A DNA stretch of 64,000 bases from Nymphaea colorata (GCF_008831285.2 NC_045141.1:13626106-13690105), one strand, 5' to 3'; counted from the first letter of the stretch, positions 24,893 through 37,150 are shown. The notes: generated from the letters alone by a model not told the origin. Made by a program: numbers and translations.

Positions 24893-27800
24893 ACTGTCCT
24901 TATCAGCCCCCGTTTGGCTTCGCTCATGCTCAGGGTTTCCTATGGCAATGAGCAATATTTGGAAGTTGCAAAATCGTGTTACACATGGTGGTGAAGCCCT
25001 CCCTCCTCCACACAGGTTTGCGTTGGCTCTTTGGAAGGATGTCCACCTCATTTGGGACAATCTACTTGTGAACAAGATTTCTCATGCTTTGGCTCAAAAC
25101 TGGAATTGATGCAGATGGCAATAGGCTTTCGTCCAGGACCTTTTGTGCACAGATTGCAGTTCTACACACTGTCACAAAAAACTAGTCTTATTGAAAAAAG
25201 ATATATACAATATGTCAAAACATAGTCGGTCGTATAATTCCATATTTTTCCTGTCTTTTTTAAGAAATTGTCATAAAATAAAAAAACACATATAAAATGT
25301 GTATTATACCAATTTTTGCATTTTTTTTATATTTTTTATGATTTTTTATTTTTTTACAATTTTTTAGGATTTATTAAATGTTTTAAATTTTTTAAAAATT
25401 TGCCGAGATTTTTTCATTTTATTCTTGCGATATACAACTTTGCCGTATTATATCCGTCTTTTTACTCGCCGTATACACGTTTTTGCTGTTTCAAACTAGC
25501 TTAAAAACAGTACAACTCTTCACGGTGCTGTCCAACTGGCCGTAGGCCGTAAGCACCGGAGACACCGTTTTAGGAAGATGCTGAAATTTCCATCTAAAGC
25601 TGAGGAGGCTAATTACTTTCTTATGCTATAGAAAGCTTGTTACAATCACTATTCTTAATACTTTTTGTAAAGTGATTGAAATTTTGTTGAAGCCTTGATT
25701 TATGGGGTCAACTAAAATGGGACACTTGCCCCTGATGTCTGGGCATTCCCCCCTACCTTTTTGCACATTGTAAATAAATAGTCATTTTTTGTTAATAAAA
25801 GATGGGGCTACCCCCAGCAGGCTTTGCATATCATGGGCCACAATTACATGATAATGAATAGCAAAGATATATGTAGATATACATAATGATTCAACAAACT
25901 CTTTCGCTTTGCCCAGGCCTATGCCAATGGTTAGCCAGAACGGGCCTTTCCCCAATGAACTTTTGCATTGTGGGTGTCTCGATGTCAAGCGTCCTCAGTA
26001 AATAAAGTCTTATCTATCACACAACAAAGAAATAAATAAATACATTTTTTTTATTAAACCAAGGGAGCAACGTATCTCTAAAACGAGAAGCACCTACTCC
26101 TTGCTTTAAGAATATATTAATTAGGAGTTTAGGAAATTAACTTAACATAACATAATCCTATTAAATAAGCTGAGGATAGACAAATTGTTAATCCATGCCA
26201 AAAGAGAAAAGTAAGGTGATGCAATAAAATAGTACAAAATCCTGTTGGGAGTTTCTTCAAATCTTTTGCTAGTAAAAGTGGCTTGTTTTTATATTTTCTT
26301 ATTTCCAGTTATGTAGTCGTTGATGAATTAAAGCACCCTGCTATTTGCAAAAACTAGCTGGATTTAACAACTTCTTTTTTCTTTCTTTTGAGATTGGAAA
26401 AACAGATCTTGGGGTGGGAGACTTGCATTATTTAGGCTAATCTGTGATACTTATAGTTGTCTCCCCAACCACAATTAACTCTGAATGTAAGACCCATTAA
26501 TCCACAGGATCCTTCAACTAGACAAAGATGTCAAAGATACAGCTCGCAAGACAGAAAAATTGCGCTTGAAGCCATCACAGTCTCCGCAACTGTACTACTT
26601 TCCTTGAATTCAGTAGGTCATATGTTTTGATCTACTGCACTCAGTTCAGCAAGCCATATGTTTAGCTTGCAGTGAGATGTCTTGGAAGTTGGAACACAAA
26701 ACTGCCCCTGGTATAGACACTCAAATCAATTTGACTATTGTATTACCGAGCAGCTGAAGCACAGTCTCATTCTTCTTACGCAGATTGGAGTTTATCAGCT
26801 ATAACATGGAAAGCAATAGGACACTAAATGAGGTCAAATCTAAATATTCAGATTCTCTCATATAGCATTGCAATATAACGTGATTAAAAGAAATCTAGGC
26901 TGTCTTAGACAGTCTGCATCTACTCTGGCATGGAGAAAACCAGCAAAAAAAGGATAATAACACCAAAGAAAAATTGAAGAAATCTGGTAAAGAGTCGATG
27001 ATATCACAATCCGTCATGGACACCAAGTCCCCTCTTTGAATCACTTGGTAGAGGATAGAGTAGTATGGTTCTTCATTGATAAAAGATTGTCATGATGTTG
27101 CAGACAGTGAGAGAGAGAGAGAGAGATCACTGCACATGTGAAGCAACAATTTCCCCAAACTTTAACGTGAAATTTCTAGGCTCAAGGTGTTGATGGAAAC
27201 GACAAATAGAAAATGAAAAAGAATTTTCCTTCTTACCTTCTCTATCTGAGAAGACGTCTATCCCCTCCATTTTTTGAACAATAGAAGAAGCAAATTTGCA
27301 GCATCAATCTGAAGAAATAAATTCTAACAACTGTGAAACACCAAAAACCCTGACTTAGACTAATTTCAGATAGGAAAAAGGCAAGAAGGACTGTGGAATC
27401 AAGACAGAGAGAGAGAGAACAGTGAAATTATGTAATCCAATGACCTAATGACTTAAGGCAAGTCATTTGGTTTTGGGAACAGGTCCAGACCATTCCTAAG
27501 AACCCCTTCCTATCCATTGTAATAACAGATGGATGGAGACAGTTGATTAATATAACTTCATAAAATCAGAAATGATAAGGAACATACAAATACATTCCCT
27601 CTCTCTTCTTCACAGAAATTAGTAAATTATGGAAGATTGACTGAATGACTATCTTGTTCCTAGCAGACATCATGACTCTCTTTATCTGCTCCCATCCGCA
27701 TTATGGGAGATGTGGTCCATTCTTTGTAAAAAATAGTAACGTCTTAAAGATTGTTGTTAACTGAATAAATCATCAGAATATTCCTACCTGACGTCCTGAT

Positions 27801-28474
27801 CGATGTGTAATATGTCCTGCTTCATTGAATCAAGCATGTGTTGTATTTTTTCTTTTCAGAACACATTAAAGGTGCTGCTGAGCCATCCAAACTACAGATA
27901 AAATCAAGAGAGTGTAATCTTACACCACATCCCTTCCTCTTCTTATTGCGATAGACTTCAGAGAATGGAGGTATTAATGGGTGGAAGGGTAGCAAGTTAT
28001 GAAAATAAAGTTATTTCTTCCTTCTGTCCTGCAAAGAAATTACATTTGTATGCTGAAGTTCCATGTCAAAATAAAATCCAGACACTAAATCCACATTCAG
28101 TCTAGAATGATACAGAATAAGCAAGAAATTTTACCTGGAAAGTGCTAAATCACCACAGTGGACCACTTGTTATATCGCGCATTCTCAGGTATCAATACTC
28201 TGTGCTAATACCTTGTTAATGGTATTGGTATGATGAAGCACTCATGAATAACTTCACATCCTTCTTGATTTCCCAGTTCCTGCCTGTAAGCACATATGAG
28301 ATAGCAACAGAGAATAAACAAAGGGTATGGATCAAAAGAACCGTGCAATATGCTAGAGAACTTACACTGTTTTCAACAGGTCTTCAGCTACTCATTTGTT
28401 CATTAGGTTTTGTTTAACTGAAAGTGCATGTAACACAAACATATCTCAGGCTCTCAGCCTTCCTCCCCAACAGT

Positions 28475-30845
28475 TCATTCATAGTTACTGACAAGGTCCT
28501 CCTCTTTAATTCGGGCACTTAATGAATTCAGCAACTCATAAATTTCAACTGATTCAGGGTGACATTTATCTCCAGCAACAAACGGGTTTGTCCTGTCCCC
28601 AATAATAATCCAACTACATCCTGGAAACTTGTTGACATGCTTTTCTTTCATTATTTTCCTCATTGTACTCACTTCCTCCCAATTTCCACTGGAAGCATGT
28701 AAATTACTAAGAAGTACATATGGATATGAGCTCTGGTGTTCCACATCCATAAGCTTCTTTGCTATATGTGCAGCAATTAATTCATTACCATGCACTCTGC
28801 AAGATCCAAGCAAAGATGCAAGCACCACAGAATCAGGTTCGAATGGTAACAGCTCAAAAACTCAAAGTGCTTCATTGAGATATCCACCACAACCAAGTAA
28901 ATCAACCATGCAAGCATATTGATCTGCTCGTGGCTCTAGTCATACTCGTCAACCATCAATTTAAAGTATTGACATCGTTCTGAAACCAAACCTGAATGGC
29001 AACATGCTGTAAGAACACCAAGAAACGTGATGTCATCTGGTTTTACAGACTCAAGATGCATTCTTTGAAGAGGTTAATTGCACATTCTGCATTCCCATTC
29101 TTTGCGAAACCTGTAATCATTGCATTCCAAGAGATAATGTCATGATTATCGATTGTGTTGAAAACAGCAGTAGCACTAACTATATCACCACATTTCACAT
29201 ACATATCAATGAGTGCACTGCTTGTATGGGTGTTGAACACAAAACCGGTGCGAATGATTAGACTGTGCAATTTTTTGCCATCTTCTGGTGCTGCTAAGTT
29301 GACACATGCTTTAAGAATGCTAGCAAAAGTAGCATGATCTGGTTCCACATTAATACTTCGCATTTCCAGGAAAAAGTCAAGAGCCTTTTGATTTAAACCG
29401 TCCTGTATGAGGCCACAAATAATAGCTGTCCATGAAACTGTGCTCTGACGATTCAGCTCCCTAAATAAAAGGCACGCATCTTCGCTGGTTTGGCATCTTG
29501 CATACATGCCGAAAAGTGTAATACCCAAAAATGCTTCAGAAATAAGTCCAGTCTTGATTACATAACTATGAACTTGTTCCCCATATTCAATCCACATAGA
29601 CCATCGCGTGCAACTAAAACACTGGAAAATGTGAATTTTGTTGCCTTCAATTCTGCTGCTTGCATCTGTCGAAAAACATCTATTGCTTCTATTCCTTGAT
29701 CATTCTGCACATAACCTGCAATCAGTGCATTCCTTGACACTACATTCGACTCTGGCATCTGAGCAAGAATATTATGTGCTTCTTCCATTGAAGCACATTT
29801 AGCATACATAATTACATATCAACAAAGGCACTGCCTACATATAAATTAAGTTCAAATCCTGACTTGGTAGCAGACGCATGAATTTGCTTGCCTGCTTCAA
29901 GCGCATCTAAACTGGCAAGAATAATGAGGGCACAGGCAAAGGAAACTTCATCAGGGCTAATGCCCTGCCACATCATATGGCAGAATAAAAAAATGGCCTC
30001 ATCCACATCATTGCCTTGGACATACCTACCCTCCATCGAATTCCACGTAATAGTATCTTTGAGCATCATAAGATCAAATTGCTGTCTTGCATCCTCTATA
30101 TTTCCTAATTTGCCATACATGTCAATAAGTGCATTTCCTGCACAGTGCAACTGCCTAGCCAAGTCAGTGAAGGACAAACATGCACAAGCATTGAGAATAC
30201 TAGTATACGTAACCTCATCTGGCTGGAAACTAGAACTCAACAAAGAAGCAAAGAGTTCCACAGCTTTTGAAGGATCGGTATTTTGTGCATAGCATCCAAG
30301 AACTGCATTCCAGAGGACAATATTTCTATTATCCACTGCAACAAAATCTTCATGAGCATCCTCAACAACGGAGCACCTGGAATAAACAGTAATGAGTGCA
30401 CTACCAACATAAATATTCTTATCTAGACCAAGTTTAATCACTTCCGAATGAATTTGTTGGCCAAGCAACGGATCTATGAGATGAGCACAAACACTTAAAA
30501 CGCTTCCATAGGTTGGTCGAGTAGGCTTAACTCCAGATAGCCTCATTTCTTGAAATATTCTAAGAGCTGCATTTTCATGCCCATTCTGAGCATTGCCAGA
30601 AATCATGGCATTCCATACAACCATATTTGGGTTGGATAGTTGGTGGAACAATCGCTATGCATAACCAAGCATACCTTGACTGGCACATGCACTAATAATA
30701 GTAGCAAAGATAACTTTATCCGGTTCAGCTCCCAATTTCCGCATGTCTAGAAACAACGTAAGAGCTTCTTGAAGCCAACCAACCCGAACATACCCAGGAA
30801 TCCGTCCATGAGACTGTATCAGGTCTACTTATTTTATCAAAAAGC
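28475..30845 (-). pseudogene. Broken PLS-class PPR gene, At3g09040-like
   Basis: Minus-strand fragments cover, in order, PPR repeats (30725-30845; 29812-30651; 29558-29809; 29043-29597), then a short stretch after a further frameshift, and finally a C-terminal E/E+ region (28475-28828) with SSYPYVLLSNLHASSGNWEE and FPGCSWIIIGDRTNPFVAGD. The run of blocks matches the Arabidopsis At3g09040 family in order and content, for example MVVWNAMISGNAQNGHENAA and NIYVGSALITVYSRCSVVED. At least five lesions break it: an in-frame TAG near 30652, an 8-base insertion with a stop at about 29808, frameshifts near 29595 and 29055, and a TAG near 28940. The N-terminal part is missing, and the homology ends about where the duplicated segment at 30.85 kb begins. 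A working protein would be an organelle RNA-editing factor of about 1000 residues; this copy cannot make one. Confidence 0.88.
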
Positions 30846-30847
30846 AG

Positions 30848-31480
30848 CACGTACATTCCCCAACAAAAGCTGCTTAATAAATTGGTTGAGTGATCAGCTG
30901 TCAACAAACTAGAATAATCACTTACTGCTTATGCTGTCAATGTCCCTTGAAGTCAGGCCCAAGTCAAGATGGAGGGCATGAAGGCACGATCAATATTCTA
31001 CCGATGAAGGTTATTTTGAGTCGCGTTGAACAAAATGAGAGGGAGCACATTGACCTCAAAGTCTCTGTTCAGTTCGAGCCACAGTTCAGAAGGCAATAAT
31101 CGATCATTGCAGCAGAGAAAATCGTCGAGCCAAGCAGAAGAGCAGTAGCACTGCTGCATTGACAAATAACGCCAAATCCTTGTTCGGTTTTTCATTGCAG
31201 ATCCATAGGCCTTTCTATTTATGTGTTGCAAAGTAAGAATGGAGATCAGAGAAGGGATCTACAGGAGAAGCGATTACTCGTATTCCCTAACATGCGTCTG
31301 ATTGTTACAGTCAAGACTCCTGTTCAGTAAATCTACTTGCTTGTCATATGCTGATGAAGCTACATATTTTTATTCAGTAACTGCAAATCGCATGATCTTA
31401 GACAGAAACGAATATTATTGACTAAGTATTGTTAGTTCCATTCCGTGAATGCAATGAAGGGCAGCCACCCTTTGCGATTT
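30848..31480. repeat. Segmental duplication, copy 1
   Basis: About 630 bp, beginning CACGTACATTCCCCAACAAA, aligns in direct orientation with 32441-33072. Roughly nine in ten bases agree. It abuts the upstream end of the PPR pseudogene, and its first bases still read weakly as PPR sequence on the minus strand. A plus-strand frame is shared by the two copies but differs at many amino-acid positions and is cut short in this copy, so it does not look protein-coding. Confidence 0.9.
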
Positions 31481-31848
31481 GAAGTAACATACGATTTGAA
31501 GAACATACACTAATAATGTATAAACACTCAACCATGAGAGTGAAATCAGTCATACAAGTTAAATAGCAGTGAAACTCCCTGTACAATTACTATATTCAAC
31601 TTATGATCAAACCTAAGTAAGCGCACAATGCTTATATGTTTCATCATCAATCTTAAGTAGAAATGCACAACAGTAATCAGACCTAATACAAAAAATTCTT
31701 CCTGGAGAACAGAATTGAGTTTGCAGCTCAGTTCAATAGGCAACATCAAGAAAGCAACATGAATTTGGCTAAGCTTTGGATCATCTTTTGATTTTAAATC
31801 CCAAATTCAGCCACATTATTGTCCATGATCAGAACTTTCAGTTGCTAA

Positions 31849-31988
31849 GGGGTCATTTGACAGTTGGAATACTATGTGAGTATTTGATAAATCCACCTCA
31901 AGATTTGTGCAGGTCAATAGAATATCATTAACCTCCCCTAATCATTGTGGTAAATTTTAAAAATACTCGCATACTGTTCCAGCCCCAA
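31849..31988. mobile_element. Possible MITE
   Basis: GGAATACTATGTGAGTATTT on the left pairs with the reverse complement of the right end (GGAACAGTATGCGAGTATTT), 16 of 20 positions. The outer ends GGGGTC and GGGGCT are also related. The 140-bp size and non-coding content fit a MITE. It lies between the two copies of the 630-bp duplication. Confidence 0.35.
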
Positions 31989-32440
31989 TGGACTTATAAA
32001 GGAATCAGAACGTTTATATGAAGGTATGGTCTTACTTGACAGGTACAAACCCAAAGTTAGACACCCAATGCTTTCTTTTTCTTCCCCATCTATGGAATGA
32101 CCAGAAATTGCACAATAAGCTTCTGCCTACTAAACAGTGAACAGACAGAAAGAAGGAACACTGGGGATCCTCTTTCAGTCAAACACCAGCAGATAAACAG
32201 TCAGTGGGTGCTTAAAAGGTGTTGGCCGTTAATCTTAGACCCTTATGAATTCTCATTTGCAGATTTAAAAGTCATCACTTTTCTAAATATCCTTAAGCTT
32301 CTAATGTAAACATCATATATATAAAGTAAATTTTAGAAAAGAAAATAGTAAATTTTGTTAAAAATGAAGGAACTGATCTAGTATATCATGTTAGAAGAAG
32401 TCTGTTTGTGAAGCGCACGCATAAAGCTTAATAAAAGCTA

Positions 32441-33072
32441 CACGTACATTCCCCAACAAAAGCTGCTTCATAAATCGGTTGAGTGATCAGCTGTCGACAA
32501 ACTAGAATACCCACTCACTGGTTATGCTGTCAATGTCCCTTGAAGTCAGGCCCAAGTCAAGATGGAGGGCATGAAGGCACGCTCAATATTCTACCGATGA
32601 AGGTTGTTTTGAGTCGAGTTGAACAAAATGAGAGGGTGCACATTGACCTCAAAGTCTCTGTTCACTTCGAGCCACATTTCAGAAGGCAACAATCGATCAT
32701 CGCAGCAGAGAAAATTGTCGAGCCAAGTAGAAGAGCAGTAGTACTGCTGCATTGATAAATAACGCCAAATCCTTGTTCGGTTTTTTATTGCAGATCCATA
32801 GGCCTTTCTATTTATGTGTTGCAGAGTAAGAATGGAGATCAGAGGAAAAATCTACAGGAGAAGGCGATTCCTCGTATTCCCTAACATGCGTCTGATTGTT
32901 ACAGTCAAGACTCCTGTTCAGTAAATCTAATTGCTTGTCATATGTTGATGAAGCTACATATTTTTATTCAGTAACCGCCAATCGCATGATCTTAGACAGA
33001 AACGAATATTACTGACTAAGTATTGTTAGTTCCATTCCGTGAATGCAATGAAGGGCAACCACCCTTTGCTAG
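32441..33072. repeat. Segmental duplication, copy 2
   Basis: This is the partner of 30848-31480, in the same orientation and about 1.6 kb away. The end points are sharp: similarity stops after CACCCTTTGC. It lies downstream (3') of the minus-strand ORF at 33404-33829 and upstream of the PPR pseudogene, so a tandem duplication of the pseudogene's 5' flank with about 960 bp between copies is the simplest reading. Confidence 0.9.
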
Positions 33073-33403
33073 TAACATAACTGATCAATTGACTGGAGAT
33101 GCAATCTTTCCCAGTGCATCTTTCTCTCTCAGTCTTTCATATCAAAAGCCGTTAAGTAGCAGAATGAAAGCGTGCTCATAAATGAACCGAACTTGGTTAC
33201 AACAAAATTTGTCATACATACAGAGATGCTACACAAAAGAATAGTAGGTAGACAGAACTTCAATGAAGAAATTGCCGCTCCAAAAACAGGGGAAAGTCCC
33301 TTCGGTTCCCAAAGTGGGTGTTCTCTCAGTCGCTGCGAAGGCGGCCGACTTTACAAAATCACCATCTTCTCCCTCGCCTCCAGTTCTTCTGACCGTGCTG
33401 CCA

Positions 33404-33829
33404 TTATGCCGCCGCAGCCGCCGCTGATGTTGAGGAGGAGGAATAGTAACCTGCTGACAATGGTGCATAGCAAACAGCATAGCAAGTGATCTTTGCCCCA
33501 AAATCGAAACGAACAAGTCCCTCCCCTACCTCCTCCTCCTCCAAGTTGATGGCAGCAACGATCGGGATCCGGCGGTCGGCATCTCCCACCACCGCCGACC
33601 ATTGTCGAACCAAATTCCGGACATGGGGGCACACCTTAGCACACATTTCGTCTATTAGCTCCGGAGTTATGTCGGTGCCCTGACGGAGCGCGTCGGAAAC
33701 CAGAGAAACCAGGGAAGCTAGTGATTGGGCCCTGTAGTCATACGAAAAGGCGCTGCTCCAGTCACTCTCCGTGACGCTTCGCCCTCTTCTCAAATTTCTG
33801 TGCTTCACGTAGAATTGAAGGAATGCCAT
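33404..33829 (-). CDS. Unrecognised small protein, 141 residues, with a cell-cycle-type promoter
   Basis: A single uninterrupted frame from MAFLQFYVKHRNLRRGRSVT to a Ser/Ala-rich tail (SSSSTSAAAAAA). I do not recognise the family. It begins basic, has a middle section with a regular helical look (SLASLVSLVSDALRQGTDIT; IDEMCAKVCPHVRNLVRQW), then an acidic patch LEEEEVGEG and a more hydrophobic end (AKITCYAVCYAPL). There is no signal peptide and no obvious membrane helix. GC content is clearly above the flanks. A clean TATA box lies about 112-121 bp before the ATG, and two AACGGTCA elements plus an E2F-like site lie further upstream, all in the correct orientation. That arrangement supports a real gene, probably expressed in dividing cells. 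The C-terminal codons could continue differently if an intron exists. Confidence that it is coding is moderate. Confidence 0.62.
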   Translation of the reverse strand: MAFLQFYVKHRNLRRGRSVTESDWSSAFSYDYRAQSLASLVSLVSDALRQGTDITPELIDEMCAKVCPHVRNLVRQWSAVVGDADRRIPIVAAINLEEEEVGEGLVRFDFGAKITCYAVCYAPLSAGYYSSSSTSAAAAAA

Positions 33830-33940
33830 GACTGTGGCAGGAAGGAGTCTCTGTCTCTCTCTCCCTCTCCCCTCCTTGGCTCCTTCTATCTAGTAAGATC
33901 TGCAGAAAAGAACGCCGTAGCAGAGAATCAGATATGCGTC

Positions 33941-33950
33941 TTTATATAGA
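33941..33950 (-). promoter_or_regulatory. TATA box for the 141-residue ORF
   Basis: On the minus strand this reads TCTATATAAA, an excellent plant TATA box. Its distance to the ATG at 33829 implies a leader of about 80 nt, which is normal. Confidence 0.65.
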
Positions 33951-34011
33951 GAAGGAAACTCCGAAGTTTCCAAGTTCTCTTCTCGCTCTCATCCAAAATG
34001 GAAAGCGGAAG

Positions 34012-34019
34012 TGACCGTT
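34012..34019 (-). promoter_or_regulatory. MSA-like (mitosis-specific activator) element 1
   Basis: The minus strand reads CAACGGTCA here, containing the AACGG core and YYA end of the plant M-phase-specific activator consensus bound by three-repeat MYB proteins. It lies about 60 bp upstream of the TATA box. Two elements in the same orientation are the arrangement typical of G2/M genes such as B-type cyclins. Confidence 0.5.
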
Positions 34020-34073
34020 GAACCCGGGAAATGGCAAGTCGGCAAGTTTCTAGTTCGAAAGGAAAACTGAATG

Positions 34074-34081
34074 TGACCGTT
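34074..34081 (-). promoter_or_regulatory. MSA-like element 2
   Basis: A second CCAACGGTCA on the minus strand, about 62 bp beyond the first and identical to it over nine bases. The repetition makes a chance match less likely than for either alone. Confidence 0.5.
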
Positions 34082-34086
34082 GGCTA

Positions 34087-34094
34087 CCGCCAAA
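34087..34094 (-). promoter_or_regulatory. E2F-like site
   Basis: The minus strand reads TTTGGCGG, matching the TTTSSCGS form of the E2F/DP site, just upstream of MSA-like element 2. Short motifs like this occur by chance; its value is the company it keeps. Confidence 0.35.
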
Positions 34095-35059
34095 AAGATC
34101 GGAAAGCTTAATTTAAAAAAAAAAACAGCATCGGGTTCGTTTTAGAAAATCTAAAGTAGACCAACATCCTGTAACTTTTCATAGTTCTTGGAAACTTCAT
34201 CAAAACTTCGGTTGGAAACTGCCACTGACAGATTAGATCTCCTGAACCTTGTTGGCTCTATATAAATTTAATAGTCATCTCATATTTAAACGTCTAAGTG
34301 GGTCTCTCTCCTTAGGTTGCTGATGACCCTAAATCACAGAATTCAGATCCACAGGCCCCATTTCTTGATTCCTTGTGATTAAAAGCCAGTTATGGTTATG
34401 GTCATTCTTTCACCTTTCACTGTCTATTCATGGCGTCAAATTTTCTGTAGTTTTTTTTATTCTAGGTACTTAATCGTGACATTAAACTGTGTGCAATATG
34501 ACCAAGTCAGTTTCTTCAAGTTATTACGCAAGATTCTGTTTGAGAAATCATATTATAAGATTTTTCAATACTTCTACATATGCTAAATTTAAAATTTTCA
34601 AAAATATAAGCATAATTCTTTTTTTCTAAAATGTGAGAGGGGCCATGATCCCTATTCCCTACCAGCCGCCTCCTTCCCTATGTGTAAAATGTTTTTTTTT
34701 CCTTAATTTATCTTGTTTTCCTTTCTCATTATTTTGAGGGTTGAAAGGATTTTGGGTGTTTTAACTTATGGGTATTGGATATGGCCATTATTTGAAACTC
34801 AGTAGATTATGGCTTATTAGTAACTCAATTTCAGACACTTTAAGTACAGCAAAATGAATGAAGAAGCACTAAAATGAAACCAGTGATGCCAATGGATTGA
34901 GTTCCAATCAAATGTTACTATTACCATATCCAAGTAACCTTTGTTTTTCAAATATGAAAAAGTGCAAAACCGTATTCAAATTTTGCCTATAGTTTGATTT
35001 GGTATGCATCAACAAAATTGTATATAAACATTCTTATAACAAAAATATGTTTTTTACTT

Positions 35060-35400
35060 ATAAAATCTAAATATCAGTCGAGTGCTCCCAGAGATTGAAC
35101 ATCGAATTATATCCAAACCATTGGTGTCCTTATTTCCAATGCATGACCTAACTCTTCTTGTTCGATCTTTTAGAACCATATGCAAAACCACATTCAGATT
35201 TTTGCATGTAACCTGATTTAGATGTCCATCAAAGTTAGGTTGTCCATCAAATGTGGTAAAATTATGTCCATCAAATGTGTTTTTGATATCGAATCTAGAT
35301 GACACCTCGAGTTGTCGCTGAAATTGAATATCGATCAATATCCAGACCATCGGCATCCTTATTTCTAATCCAAGTACTACTTAACTCTTCTTGTTCGATC
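35060..35400. repeat. Diverged tandem repeat, unit about 225 bp
   Basis: 35060-35175 and 35285-35400 share the ordered blocks ATCGA, TATCCA(A/G)ACCAT, TCCTTATTT and ACTCTTCTTGTTCGATC. A third partial copy of ACCATCGGCATCCTTATTTC occurs at 35468. Divergence is considerable, so the event is old. Confidence 0.6.
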
Positions 35401-35420
35401 ATTCACAAAACCAGTAGTTT

Positions 35421-35635
35421 ATGAGAGGTTTGAAGCAACAGTTGGGGTGAGGGCTGATGCGCAAGTTGAAGACCATCGGCATCCTTATTTCTTCTTGTTA
35501 GTTACTATTTCAAATCTTTTAGGCGTCAATTCTTTCATACAGCAAAAAGAAGACATTGATGTGCAAGTTGAAGCATGAATGGGGTGACATCTCGAAACAT
35601 CGAAAGTAGACCTTGTACTTTAAGAAGACAAGAGG
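35421..35635 (+). repeat. SINE-like element, family A, copy with duplicated centre
   Basis: A degraded head (GAGAGGTTTGAAGCAACAGT) is followed by GCGCAAGTTGAAGACCATCG and, after a 100-bp insertion, by GATGTGCAAGTTGAAGCATG, GGGGTGACATCTCGAAACAT and CGAAAGTAGACCTTGTACTT. The second part is the best-preserved body of the family in this window. Confidence 0.55.
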
Positions 35636-36959
35636 TTAAATGAAAGCTTTGACTTTCTTTGAAATTGTAGGATGAAATACTCTTCCTACTCATTAAGATC
35701 TTGGTTTGTTCTTTTCATCTAGTTTACAACTTTTTAATGTTCACTGCTTATGTCTTAACTAATATTTTCCAATTGATTGAACTTTACCATTTATAACTTT
35801 TGTATTTTTACAAATTGTTTTATTAGAACTTTGAATTTGCTCGTTCTCTATTATTTTTTCTAAAAATGAAGTAGATTCAAACATCAAAATTTTAGAAGCA
35901 TGTGGTCATAGACCAAAAGTGCCATGTATGGAGTGAGAAATTTTTTAGAGGGACACTGATTATTTTTTAGAGGGACACTGATTCACAAGTTTTCATACCT
36001 CTAACAAAATCTATCTGACGGGACCATTTTTTGAGGGCGTTTGAATGCATTTCCGGCATTCCGCTGAAATCAACACACATGTCGGAAGTGGAACAGGAGG
36101 GACGCAGGCCAATTGCAAAGTCTAGATGATAAGTTTGGTGCGAAAAAAGAAAAATCAAGTGCTCTTAACTCAATTTGAACTTGTTAATATGAACTCTAAA
36201 TCTGCTTAAATAGAGAAAAGGTGGATTGCTTTGCGTTTTTTACTTACTTTTGGTAGGACCAGAGCTAGAAAATTCTGGTTAAAGGGCATTAGTTATTAAA
36301 CTTTAAATTCTTAAGAGATACCAATATGTAAGTGAGAAAAATTATTTTGAAGGATCAATATGAAAATAGCATTTTTTGCTTAAGTATTAATATAAAAAAT
36401 AAACATTTTTTGTTGGTTTATATGAACGATTGCCCACACATTCCTCTGCCCCTTCTACTTGGTACAGATACATGGATTTGAGCCTTATTAATTACTTAAA
36501 TCATTAACTACGAACTTTAATTAAAACAAAACTACAAACATAAATCCAAAAAAAAAAAGATCACCCTGAGACTCTGGTGCTCCTGGGTGTGATGTGAAAT
36601 GGGCCAACCAAGTTCATTCATGTTGAATAACAAAATTACAATTTTAGACTAATGAATATTTTTGCAAGAAAAAAATGTTTCAGTTTTTTCCAAAAGCATG
36701 TTTATTAACCTTTTTTTTTCTTTGTATTGAATGTATCGCCAAAATAAGCAAATATAAAACCCAACTTTTGATTTCAAAACTGGCCTTTGCACCCAAAACC
36801 AGAATTTACCTGATTTTGGCTATCATTCAAATAAGATATAAGTTTTGAACAAAAACATAGAGATGTAAGTGGACTAGAATCAGGTTTAATACTTAACGAG
36901 GATATTTCAAGTCAGTTGGATATAAAAACAATTTGTCAGAACAGAAGAGATATGTGGGG

Positions 36960-37150
36960 ACGAGCGTCTGTTCGATAAATTTAAAATATTATGTTTATTT
37001 TATTAATAATATATATATTATTATTGAAAATATATTTTAGATTAAAAAATTATTTTATATTTAAAAATATTTTTTATTATAACCGAGTAGGATCAAAGCT
37101 CAAGTTCAAGTATAGGCTCAAACCCGAGCTGAGTTTCAGACATCAAATCA
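36960..37150. repeat. AT-rich dispersed repeat with Cys/Gly-codon-like GCTC end, copy 1
   Basis: A block of about 110 bp made almost only of A and T (ATTATTTTATATTTAAAAAT-type) is followed directly by GC-richer text GCTCAAGTTCAAGTATAGGC and CCCGAGCTGAG. The same two-part plan is seen at 51750-51985 and 53160-53390. Confidence 0.45.

Larger units (their letters stand above)
20672..28474. other. Intergenic tract without a supported gene
   Basis: The first several hundred bases probably include the 3' untranslated region of the PPR gene. Beyond that I see no coding signal. Identified contents are a foldback element (23899-24101), a 129-bp tandem duplication (24636-24892), a (GA)n run near 27107-27126 and extended A/T runs around 25.3 kb. 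The stretch 27.9-28.47 kb may include the downstream flank of the PPR pseudogene. Confidence 0.5.

Noticed and set aside
30890-32755. Plus-strand frame shared by the two copies of the 630-bp duplication
   Set aside because: The copies differ at many amino-acid positions, one is cut by an early stop, and no domain is seen. Shared presence is explained by duplication.
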